Program-made: the position numbers and the translations under genes
In this document: positions 1-9,703 of the stretch, in pieces
Layout of the letters: each line of letters opens with the position of its first letter
Numbering within the stretch: the first letter of the stretch is position 1
The notes under the pieces: model-generated
Told to the model about the DNA's origin: nothing
What the model saw: only the letters and a program-made list of their open reading frames with translations
Database searches by the model: none
Assembly (NCBI GenBank): GCA_905147135.1
Contig: LR990060.1
Span: forward strand, 14,028,001-14,092,000
DNA: 64,000 nt
Reading direction: 5' to 3'
Source: Blastobasis lacticolella
Lineage: Eukaryota; Arthropoda; Insecta; Lepidoptera; Blastobasidae

Positions 1-13
1 GTTCTCCCATCAG

Positions 14-3000
14 GTGCCAGCCCACGTAGAGCTGGTTCCCATCCTGATGCTGCACGGCTGGCCAGGCTCCGTCAGGGAGTTCTACGAAGCGATTCCTCTG
101 CTGACCGCGTATAGGGAAGGGCAGGACTTCGCTTTGGAGCTCATCATTCCTAGCTTACCTGGATACGGATTTTCTGATGTGAGTATTTTGATTATTAAGT
201 AAATGTATTTGTTAGTCATTTTTCCATTCCTTAGCTTTATGCACAATCCAAGACAGTACTAGATCACCATCAGCTTGTCGCGTCATAATTCAGGTGGCCA
301 GGACTGCGACAATCCTGATTATCGCCCTAGTTTGGTTCTACACTACTTACATTCTTCATACCTGAGTGGTTCATGGTCTGCCACGCAAGAGGTCCCGGGT
401 TCGATTCCCGGCCGGGCAGAAATATAAATGATCAATTTTAATTTCTGTTACGGGTCTGGGTGTTCTATGTATAATAAGTATGTATTTAAAAGTATTTAAG
501 TAGTATATCAGTTATCTAGCACCCATAGTACAAGCTTTGCTTAGTTTGGGGCTAGATGGCGCTGTGTGAATTTGTCCACGAATATTTATTTATTTAATAT
601 TTATTTATATTGGGTTAATTTTATTCTGGTTTATAACGATAAGCTAGCCCGTAGCGTACAATAACAAAAGATTAGTCCTTAAGGTGACACAGTACCGCAG
701 GATACTTTGCAGAATATAATGCAAAGACGTGGGGACAGACCTGCGTTACTGCATTGATATATGTAATTAATGGAAGTTTCTTCTCATCATTATCATAAGT
801 AGATTCTCGCTCTTGTCGCTGGATAAACGCCATTTCACTCTATCATCCGTTTTTATTTTATTTCCTCACTAGTACACCCACTTCCTCCTTCACTTCCTGC
901 ACGTGTTTCTCTACTATTTACCTAAAATGCCACCAATTTAAATCCTCATATTACTATTATTTCAAATTATCAATATCTTTCATATTCCAGCCCGCTGTCA
1001 GACCAGGCCTGGGCGCAGCGGAAGTAGCTGTCGTCTTCAGGAATCTGATGCACCGACTTGGCTTCCAGAAGTTCTACGTCCAAGGCGGTGATTGGGGCGC
1101 CCTCATTGGGTCTAACCTTGTGACTTTGTTCCCCAATGTAAGACTTTTTTTATTTATCTGAGCGAGGAAAGCAATAATCAACCTTCAAGCATATAGACTT
1201 GGTAAACTTCTAAGTTCTAAGTTCTAAATCTAAGCTACCAATCCTCTTACTATTTTGATTCAAATTCTACGTGATGGTAAGTGGTCACTCTACCCATAGA
1301 TACCCGTAATATCGCCTTGGTCGCAGCGTGCTAAAGAATATGCTGGTTTATTTAAAGCTCTAACGTAGTATCTCCTTGAGAATACATTTGAAGCATCACC
1401 ATGTACTGTAATAATAGTTATATTTGCAAAATTCCTTTCAAAAACCTGCGTTTATTCCCACCCTGATAATTTCTGTTATTTTCTACAGGAGGTATTCGGG
1501 TTTCATACCAATGTAGGTGGTGCTACCCTCTCATCTTTATCGACATTGATACATGTATTTGGATCCCTGTTTCCTTCACTAGTCGTAGACGAGAAGCTCG
1601 CAGACAGGATGTATCCGTTAGGGAAGTTCTATTCCTTCATTCTACAAGAGTCTGGGTACATGCACCTACAGGCGACTAAACCTGATACTGTAGGTAAGTT
1701 CATGCGGACAGCTCTTTCATACACCTATATTAAAAAAAAAATCATCACGAGGCCCTAAACTGTTCAATCAGTCTCCACACAGTTCCGCCTGTTAGGCACT
1801 GGTCTAGTGTCCGTGTGCTTGCGAGACCGATAACTAAGGTTAAGCATGTCTGGGAACTAGATGGTTGACCGTTTCGTGCTTTGAGTCTAGTCGAACTTTA
1901 GTACTGTAACGAGCTCGTCACTCGGTAAGTGTGCCTCGTAATACTGTTGGCGGAAAGAGTCGCCAATGTCTTCCACGAGGTACCCAGAGACTGGTACTGT
2001 TTTATAATTATTTTTTATTGCATAGAAGAGGTATAGTGTTAGACGTTCTACCTGATGGAAAGTCGTTACTGACATCCAGAACATCAGCAACCGAAACAAA
2101 GCGGGCAGTGCCATTCTGACATGATGCAGCCAAAAGTCACAAACAGTATCATGTTTGGTCGCCTGTATATGCTGTATTCTACAGGATAGACTCTTGCAGT
2201 ATGAAGAGGAAAATGTTCTCATGGATCCTACATTCGCTCTGCGAGCTTCTTGTCGACGATCAGTGAAGGGAAAAGAGATTCGAAGACTTGACGAATCAGA
2301 GTCGATTGATTTAGGCAGGTTACACCGAAACCTTGGTATGGACTCAAAGTACGTCCTGTAGAAAGGGATGAAAATAAATTTGCCTGAAAATAGAAAGAGT
2401 TATTATAAGTGACATAGGTTCTGGCTTATATATAAGAAAATAATGTAAAATAAGGATATTAGTTGGGAAATAACTGATATTAATCTTCATGATTAAAATA
2501 AGTAAACTCAAATCGGAGGAAATGTTTAGATTCATGAAATAATGGTGGTAGGTAGCCATACAAATGAGTAATTGCGCATTACAGAGGGAGTAAAGAGACG
2601 AAGCTTGTGTTTTTTAACTTTCCTCTGTGGGATACGACATTTCCTCACAAACAGTTTACTTCTGTGATTTCTTTAAGAACATCTTGAATATTTGTCCATA
2701 CCTTTTCTCCGGATGAACATATTTATAAAGTGAACAGTTGTTACTAATGAACTTAATATTTTTTTTAAACTTCAACAATAAGCAAGATAATTATGAACCT
2801 GTCAATTTTTTAAATACACAGACTATTTATCATATCTGTTCTCCTCGACAGGAGGTTCTCGGCTTCCACACTAACTTAGCTTCAACTTTCACTGCTAAAG
2901 CATCACTGCTACATTTGCTCGGAGCCGTGTACCCTTCACTGATCGTGGACGAGAAACTTGCAGATAGAATGTATCCGCTGGGGAAGTTCTATTCGTTCAT

Positions 3001-5179
3001 GCTGCAGGAGTCTGGGTATATGCACATTCAGGCGTCCAAACCAGATACTGTTGGTAAGTTTCATAATTGAGTTTTATTTAAATAATTCATTAACTACTCT
3101 GTGTAAAAAGTACCGGGAAGTCATGCTGATAGTTTTTTTTTAATTAGTAATGGGGTTCAACTAGTACCCCGTGGTACCGGATTCGAACTCCAGTGCCAGT
3201 ATGTATCAATGACTCTTTTCTGACTATGTAGATTAGTTGAACACTAACCGATTCTCTTAAGAGAAAACATCGTGATGAAACCTGCATATTCAGGTGACAG
3301 AATGTGTAACCATGATCTAATCTGGTCAGGTCTCCCTGGTAGCAGCGTCACGGAGGTCAGATCGCAGTCGCTCCACTGTAATTACCTAATCTGCCAAATC
3401 CTGGATCATGGTCAAGGCAGACCCTTGGCGCGCGCGAGAGCACAACCAGGACATTAATGCCAATACGATTATTTTGTACAAGTCAGACCAAGAAACTATT
3501 CTGCAATCCCATACGGTATATTCGTTTCATTTTATAGCGGTGACCATAACTCAGCTTCACTATTTCCAGGCGTGGCTGTCTCCGACTCTCCAGCGGGAAT
3601 CATAGCCTATGTCCTGGAGAAGTTCTCGACGTGGACTGACAAGAACCAGAAGCCTCTAACGCAACTGTTCACAAAAGAGCAGCTGATAGATAACATTATG
3701 TGCTACTGGTCCACTAATTCCATGACCACCGCAATGAGACTGTACTCCGAGTCTTTCAATAAGAAACAGATGGGATACAAGCTTATGGAGTGAGTATTAT
3801 GAAAGAGATGGTTTGATTTCAGCCGTGTCGTATCCGGCAGAGTAGAATAGCACCAACCCCTTACAGTTTTGGGTGTCGTACAAGGCGAGTAATGCTTTTG
3901 AGGTAATAATCTTGGGTCTCCGTAGGCTGGAAAATGGACAGCAGCGTTTTCCATTGTTACATTTATAACAATGCGATCTAAAACTCATCTGCCAAGCGTG
4001 GATATTATGGCAATAGCCTCTTCTTTCGTGGGAGAGGCCCTAAGTCCTGCAGTGGACTGTTATGGGCTGGGATGATGATGATGATGATGAGTTCGGTTTG
4101 TGGTAGAGACTTTTTGCGGTTGGAGATAGCTAACTCTCTAATCTCTCAAGCTAATATTCTAAGTAAGTAAGAATAGCGCTAAAGTCTTATTTTAGTCATC
4201 TTTTACGTCACACATAGTTGAAAGGGTCTATGCCAGATTATGTGCTATTTCGTCTAATTTAATAAAGGTCAGTCTCAGGCACCCCAGTATTAAGAGGGTG
4301 AAATCACGAGTAGGAAGAAAATCGATTGTCAAGAACATTGAAAAATTCGTTCCATACTTCCGGGTGACACCTGTCAAACTTAAAGTTGAATGAATTTTTG
4401 GAGTCGGTTAATTAGGTTCGCAGATTACTTTCTGATACTGTGAAAATTCTTGTATAGTGGACATTCTAATAAAGTGGCCATTCTGATAAAGTGGACGTTT
4501 TACGGAGTAAATGTTTTAATACAGTAGACATTTTGATGAACCATACGAAACTAAAGGTTTCTGAGCCAGGTACAATCTTTCATCAATCGATCACAATCGA
4601 CAGGGGGTTCATCCTCACACCTTGGAGCCAAATTGGTTGCGAACTGTGCGGTTCCAAGGGAACTTTCTCCCACGCACACTAAGGTTGTGGAATGAACTAG
4701 CTGGAGAGGTTTTCCCTGGAGAGTACAACATGGAGTTCTTCAAGAAAGGGGTTAAAGGTTTTTACGGGGTGGGCAACGCGTGGGTAATGCCCCTGGTATT
4801 GCGAACGTCCATAGGCTGCGGTGACTGCTTACCATCAGGCAGGCCGCAAGCTTATTTGACATCCTAGTGGAATAAAAAAACAATCCGGTGGGTTATTTAG
4901 TTTCACTAAGGAGGCGTTTACTTTTGGTTAGAAAAAAACTTTCCTTCTTCTAGTATACCCACTTCAGTACCAACCTGGGTGGCCCAAGCGAAGTATGAAC
5001 TGGGATACCAGCCGCCCTTCATGCTACGGATGAAGTTCCCGAACCTCGTGAACGTGACGGTCCTGGAGACCGGAGGACACTTCTTGGCTCTGGAGCTGCC
5101 GAAGGAGTTCTCTGAAGACGTGGTCAGAGCTGTCACGGAGTTCAGGAAGATAAACAAGAAGGCCAAGACTGAGTTATGA
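14..5179 (+). CDS. Jheh: JHEH-A: juvenile hormone epoxide hydrolase, 5' end outside the window
   Basis: Alpha/beta-hydrolase epoxide hydrolase that would convert juvenile hormone to its diol at the ER membrane. Exons: 14-178 (HGWPGS oxyanion-hole motif), 991-1137 (GGDWG, the D being the nucleophile), 1489-1693 (exon 5a), 2852-3053 (exon 5b), 3570-3789 (MRLY, the proposed substrate-polarising Tyr) and 4954-5179 (GGHFLALE with catalytic His; acidic E 27 residues before it; TGA at 5177-5179). All boundaries have AG acceptors and GT donors, and the frame stays open using either 5a or 5b. The two N-terminal exons (membrane anchor and EHN domain) must lie left of base 1, since the same exon order is seen complete in JHEH-C. 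Introns and 3'UTR closely resemble JHEH-C, so this is a recent duplicate. An ATTAAA at 5258-5263 could be the polyadenylation signal. No disabling change is visible in the part present. Confidence 0.9.
361..610 (+). mobile_element. tRNA-derived SINE (family S1), only in the JHEH-A copy
   Basis: The head ends ggtcccgggttcgattcccg, containing a canonical box B (GGTTCGANTCC). A conserved body follows (ending ...gctagatggcgctgtgtgaatttgtcc in reading order), with an AT-rich tail of ATTTATTT units. The same family occurs on the minus strand near 15236, 47275, 59888, 60797 and 62790. In the otherwise matching intron of JHEH-C (about 25610-25625) the element is absent, so it inserted after the duplication or was lost from the other copy. 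Confidence 0.8.
1489..1693 (+). other. JHEH-A exon 5a (alternative exon)
   Basis: 205 bases. Acceptor ctacag, donor gtaagt. Enters in phase 0 and leaves one base into a Gly codon. It encodes a 68-residue piece beginning EVFGFHTN and ending KPDTV, and includes RMYPLGKFYSF. It is paralogous to exon 5b (2852-3053) and has one extra codon near the start. Confidence 0.85.
2142..2345 (-). pseudogene. Inverted, decayed copy of JHEH exon 5 between exons 5a and 5b
   Basis: Read on the minus strand, this stretch follows exon 5: a FPSLIVDKKLAERM segment, then later IQATKHDTV. The codon after RM, a conserved Tyr in working copies, is TAG, and a frameshift follows. The donor GT at the expected place is lost. 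It lies in the intron between two intact plus-strand exon-5 copies, so it cannot serve the sense transcript. The same remnant recurs in JHEH-C. Confidence 0.7.
2852..3053 (+). other. JHEH-A exon 5b (alternative exon)
   Basis: 202 bases. Acceptor tcgacag, donor gtaagt, with the same entry and exit phases as exon 5a. It encodes 67 residues beginning EVLGFHTN. The first half (STFTAKASLLHLLGAVYPS) differs from 5a, while the RMYPLGKFYSF and KPDTV parts are conserved. The single exon 5 of JHEH-D has this same length. Confidence 0.85.
3150..3463 (+). repeat. SINE-like repeat, family S2
   Basis: Contains a tRNA-like head (gattcgaact, box-B-like) and a body shared by many copies in the window (catgatc.aatctggtcagg ... 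ctggatcatggtcaaggc). It lies in the intron before exon 6. The JHEH-C intron has the equivalent copy at about 28133-28443, so this insertion predates the duplication. Confidence 0.65.
3825..4092 (+). repeat. Interspersed repeat, family S3, with GATGAT tail
   Basis: Starts near tagaatagcaccaacccctt and continues through ccattgttac, ggagaggccctaagtcctgc and a (GATGAT) tail. Present at the same place in JHEH-C (28848-29105), and elsewhere in both orientations. It behaves as a mobile SINE or retroelement 3' end; the class is not certain. Confidence 0.6.
4600..4885 (+). mobile_element. Non-LTR retrotransposon 3'-end fragment (family N2)
   Basis: The conceptual translation includes NFLPRTLRLWNELAGEVFP and GEYNMEFFKKGVKGFY, the conserved C-terminal tail of many lepidopteran non-LTR polymerases, followed by an A-rich end. 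Only this 5'-truncated end is present. JHEH-C carries the same fragment at about 29620-29910, and another copy is near 42680. Confidence 0.65.
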
Positions 5180-5299
5180 TTTGGAGAAAAGGTTAAAGAT
5201 GTAGATGTTGAGATTATGTAACAAAACTTTAAAAAAGTCATGAACAACGATGTATTTATTAAAATTTTTTTTTTGTTAGAATGTGCTTTTAATTTACCT

Positions 5300-5981
5300 T
5301 AAATTCTGTATTTGATCTTCAACAATATCGACTGTTGAAGATAGTTAAGAAAATATTTTTGGGTGCAATAGACATTTCAATGTCATTATTAATGGATATA
5401 TGTGGCTAGAACAAATGTTGAATTCGAGATGTCAGAGGGCAAGAATTAGGTAATTAGGCAATGAGGAAGTTTCCTAATTTTTTTTTCAACTGCATATAAA
5501 AATATGAGTAAAATGAAACAAAACGGTGAAATTTGTATTTTAATATCTCGAAAAACAAAAAGTTGCTATTTCAAGAATAATTTCGTTAGTACCGCGAATT
5601 CGTGCGTGACGTCACCAGGCCGGCAGCCCGGCCGCCACTATGGCGCTACCCAAACACTGATCTCTTGGTGACTATATCTTTGGATCAGCAGTAGCTAGAC
5701 AGTTGAAATTTTGTCAGATTATATGTTACTATGGCCGCTATAACAACAATCAATAATTAAAATAATATAATAAAAAGGAAGGGGGGGTCTCCATACACAA
5801 AACGTGATTTTATGACGTTTTCAGAGGAATTGTATGCCTAGGCCTGGTGATTAGTGGTGATGTCACAGCTAAATGACGGCAGCAATAATTTCGCAAAAAA
5901 ATATTTAAACTTAAATATTCTGTAACTCAGTCATTTATGGACTGATTTCAAAATAATTGTTTACTGGCTTGTTAGTTTTTT
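5300..5981. other. Unassigned AT-rich intergenic DNA
   Basis: The match to the JHEH-C downstream region stops near 5299. I see no exon-like sequence here, only AT-rich DNA with a small GC-rich patch at about 5600-5650. Confidence 0.4.
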
Positions 5982-6265
5982 TGGCGGTGAAGGGATTATG
6001 GTAGCCACCAATGTTGGCAAGCGAAGATGGGGAGAAGGTAGAAAAGGGTAATTACCCACCTGGCCGGGTGTTGTGACCAGGGGACCAAGGGTCCAACAGT
6101 TGATCGTCGGAAGTTGTATATATGCCGTGGAAGTTGGCACATTTCTCTAGCGCGATGTAGGATTGTTAGCGCCATCTATGTGCGGATGCTTGCCAACCTT
6201 GTGTTCGTGTACTCGTAATGTGAGTATCGTTGAGTTTCCCTAGTGGAGCGATAGATGTCGCTACA
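5982..6265 (-). repeat. LTR, downstream copy of the TRIM
   Basis: On the minus strand it starts TGTAGCG and ends ACCGCCA. It differs from the partner LTR by only scattered substitutions and small indels visible by eye, suggesting fairly recent insertion. Confidence 0.78.
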
Positions 6266-6569
6266 GTACTCCCCCCGGAGACTGGAGGTCGATACCGAAG
6301 CGAGAAACGCTGAAGCTGACGTATAAAGCGTAGTCAGTCTGGCGATGCGGTGAGCAATGGCGTAGCTCTGGCGTGAGGTTGCGCTGTGAGCTGTGCCGAA
6401 GCGATGCTGTTCCCAAGTCTGCAGTGAGTCGAGACTGGGTGGGGACAGTGAGATGCCGCAGGTGAACGACCAGGAAGCACGCGTCCGTGCCGACTATGGT
6501 CAAGGCTGTGACTGCTGTGTGCGGGAGTCAGGTAGGGAAGACGTAAGGATCACGTCGGGGTCACCACTT

Positions 6570-6852
6570 TGGCGGTGCAGGATAATGGTAGCCGCCAATG
6601 TTGGCAAGCGAAGATGGGGAGAAGGTATAAAAGGGTAATTACCCACCTGGCCGGGTGTTGTGACCAGGGGACCAAGGGTCCGACAGTTGATCGTCGGAAG
6701 TTGTATATATGCCGTGGAAGTTGGCACATTTCTCTAGCGCGATGTAGGATTGTTAGCGCCATCTATGTGCGGATGCTTGCCAACCTTGTGTTCGTGTACT
6801 CGTAATGTGAGTATCGTTGAGTTTTCCTAGTGGAGCGATAGATGTCGCTACA
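6570..6852 (-). repeat. LTR, upstream copy of the TRIM
   Basis: Same sequence and ends as 5982-6265, with the putative primer-binding site adjoining it at 6547-6566. Confidence 0.78.
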
Positions 6853-6939
6853 GTTTTTGTCTATATTTTAACACTAGCAATATCAACATTAGGAAACTTC
6901 CTCATTGACCGCCATCTCACCTCATCATCATCTTATCAT

Positions 6940-7133
6940 ATTACTAGCAGCCGCCCCGGCTTCGCAAGGGTACCACTACGGGTACACTGGTATATAGCCT
7001 ATTTCACCCGGGGATAGTGTAGCTTTCCAACGGTGAAAGATTTTTTTAAATCGGTCCAGTAGTTTCGAAGCCTATTCAATACAAACAAACAAACAAAAAA
7101 TCAAACCTTTCCTCTTTATAATATTAGTATAGA
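6940..7133 (+). repeat. Interspersed repeat ending aatattagtatagat
   Basis: Begins about agcagccgccccggcttcgc and ends with an AAAC-rich tract and the terminus aatattagtatagat, a layout common among lepidopteran interspersed repeats. Partial relatives begin near 15850, 57709 and 61195. No coding capacity. Confidence 0.5.
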
Positions 7134-8379
7134 TGGAAAGCTAAGTGGCAATTTACACAGAAGAGATGCGACGGAGGCACGCTGCGGTAGAGCGGCGCAG
7201 ACATTTGTCTGTAAAATTATACAGCACGGCTAGCAATCTCTGTATGGAAAGTATTTAAACGTCATAGAACGTCATTCATAAAAATAAATAAAAGTTATAA
7301 CAAACAATTTTATTTCTGTAGGATTGTTTATTTTCGTGAGTTATGAAAAATATGATAACATAATGGGCAAAACAATTAAAAAGGAATTGCGGGAGTAAAT
7401 TTTCAGCATGATCAATAATTTAGAGAAACTAAAAGTACAAGTTCAAGCCTAATAACTGAATTTTTAAAAGAAGGGCTGATAAGGACTGACAAGGACAGAT
7501 TATCCCCAGATTAAAGCCATATCCACATTTTATAATTTTTACTAATGTCAGTTAATACGGACTTATCGTGGTCCTATTATACTAAAGACACGACACGTGC
7601 CGTTTGGGCGACGGAGGCGTGTCGCCTGACAGTGGAGATGTCGCCTAGAGGCGCGGGCGAAATTCTCGTTATGACAAAAACGACGCTATGCAACATAAGT
7701 ATAAGGTTTATTTTTGGTTACTTTGGTTATCCGCCTCCGCCGCGTCTCTTCTGTATAAACTGCGCCTAAAGCATGAATGTGGAACAAATATTTCAGCAAA
7801 TGCAGGTCGGTTACCGCTGTAAGTCACAAGACTACCTTATTCAACAAATCGACAAAACAGTAACTCACCTATTATTACTTGGCAGCCGAACTAAGTAAGG
7901 ATGTAGGTAATTATTCCGGAGGGCTCTTCATTCTTGCCGAATCTTAAAACCAGAACAAAATGGCGGCCATATTCATGAAATCGAAAAACAGAAATGTACT
8001 TATCCACTTCACGTACTTATTTAAAGTAATATTTTTAAGTTGATCACTTTCCATCAGGTGGCCCGTTTGCCTGTTTGTCTGCTGAGTAACATAAAAAAAA
8101 AAAGTTAGTAAATAATTTTTGCTATAGGCCGCGGTTTTCGAGTTATAAGAAAAAACTGGATGTGGCCGAAAATTCATTGTCTTTTTTATTTTTAACAATG
8201 ACCTTAAACTTGGATTTAACACCATAATATGAAAAACGCACAGATACTTGATTTAGTGCAGCGTTGTTGGCAATAAAGAAACTGAACGTAAAACCCTAAA
8301 ATCGTTGGCTTTTATTTAATCAAAATAATACGACTCCGCATATTAAGCAAAAGGATTATGAAGCAAACGAGGTACCTAC

Positions 8380-8620
8380 CATAATGTTTTAAACTATCGC
8401 GGTTATTATCACACATTTAAAAGGTTTATTCCGGGTTTCTTACCGCATACCTTTGTGGACAAGTAGTTGTTTGTCGAAATATCGGGCGACGTCAACAAAG
8501 GTACGCGGTAAAACCCGGAACGTACGTTTCGGGTTTCCTACCGCGTACCTACCTATAAAATGTGCGGTACCTACCGGTTAAAAAGGTAAATATAATGTTA
8601 TGGGTGATAGTTACCGCTTA
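8380..8620. repeat. MITE fragment related to the element near 63205-63612
   Basis: Contains taccgcgtacc and ccgggttt blocks in both orientations, and a tatcgcggttattatcacac flank that matches in reverse the right flank of the better preserved copy near 63600. Probably a decayed or rearranged non-autonomous DNA transposon. Confidence 0.55.
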
Positions 8621-8678
8621 TCAGGTGGTTCGTTTGTCACTGTAGGTACCTAATACAAAAAAAAATAAAGCTATATTG

Positions 8679-8911
8679 CGCGACTGAAGCTATAGCTTCC
8701 CCTTTCAACCCCAAGCATTATCACTCCACTTGTGTTTCCGCAGCCACGATTTTGCGAACACATCTGGGCATGTGAGATAACATTCCTGCCGTAATTGGAT
8801 TTTCCACCCTAGGGGATGAAGGCGTGTCATTGCCACGCCCCTTCTGGATAGAAAGGGATAGAGGGAGGGACAACAGAGACGGGGATATGTGGGTTGCACA
8901 AAATATAGAAC
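8679..8911. repeat. Block shared with 30794-31036
   Basis: A GC-richer block (containing ccccaagcattatcactcc and ggatgaaggcgtgtc) that recurs with few differences at 30794-31036, downstream of JHEH-C in the same orientation. It may be the continuation of the segmental duplication interrupted by later insertions, or a separate dispersed repeat. Confidence 0.6.
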
Positions 8912-9700
8912 AAAATGTACAACAAAATAAATAAGTCAAGAAATAGTTTATTATTTATTTACCTTTTGTATATGGTTCGTCTGTGACACCTGAGAGCTGA
9001 CAGACTGTAAGGGCGCCGTAGGTTATCGTACGCCATCTAGTAGTACATTATCTTTTTGTGGTGTACAAAAACTACCAAAAGGATGTGAGGCACCCCGGAG
9101 ACTCACAGACTACAAGGCATATTTTTAGAAAATTTTGCATACCTTTCGATTGTGATAAAAAAGGGCTTAACAAGTATGCCCAAAGTACTATGTTATGTCT
9201 GTTGCTTCTTCTTATGTGTCCTTGATCACTAGATTTTTTTTTATACTCCAGTACCTACACTATCTCTTTTTAGTTGACATAATCATCATAGATGATGTGC
9301 AACATTTATGTCGTGCATGAATTTGTTTATTTTCGGGATTCTAATCATTCTCTTGTATCTTTGAGCTTATGACTTGCAAATACAAAATCACAGTGATTGT
9401 CAAATTACAATCCGTGTGCAAAACGCAAAACATAACTATGTACCTAAAGTACCTACAAAGAGGATTTGCACAGGCGTTAAATGTTTTTTAGTTCTTGTTT
9501 CTAAGGCTTTAATTTTAATATATTGTAACATTTAGTGGAGGTACTAAAGATATACATGACGCCAATAGGGATTTTTTATTGCTTAGGGAGGTACACGGCC
9601 AGACGGTCCACCCGATGGAAAGCGATGACTGTTACAATAAGTAAATTACAAGTAAAACTAAACCTAAAAAAATTTAAAAAATTAAAAGCGGATGTTCCTA
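8912..9700. other. Unassigned DNA upstream of JHEH-B
   Basis: Searched on the plus strand for the N-terminal anchor and EHN exons of a JHEH gene (WWGP and YEHYKTNIQG type sequence). Nothing comparable is visible. AT-rich, no clear repeat except a short mobile-element-like piece at 9556-9630. Confidence 0.4.
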
Positions 9701-9703
9701 TAG

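Larger units (their letters stand above)
5982..6852 (-). mobile_element. Terminal-repeat retrotransposon in miniature (TRIM)
   Basis: Two direct repeats of about 284 bases (5982-6265 and 6570-6852) flank about 304 bases with no credible coding sequence. Read on the minus strand, each repeat begins TGTAGCGACATC and ends CACCGCCA, the TG...CA ends of an LTR. Just inside the first LTR is TGGTGACCCCGACGTGATCC (6547-6566), placed like a tRNA primer-binding site. Just before the second LTR is a G-rich tract with GGGGGGAG, placed like a polypurine tract. A TATA-like stretch lies in the LTR. Flanks are T-runs, so the target duplication is unclear (GTTTT-like). The element would need proteins from a full-length relative. 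Confidence 0.8.

Noticed and set aside
380..420. tRNA-like sequence with good box B
   Set aside because: It is the head of a SINE repeated at least six times, without a cloverleaf 3' half or acceptor stem.
6393..6805. Several overlapping frames of 66-81 codons
   Set aside because: They lie in the LTR and internal part of the TRIM and are mirrored on both strands. GC-rich repeat DNA gives chance frames.
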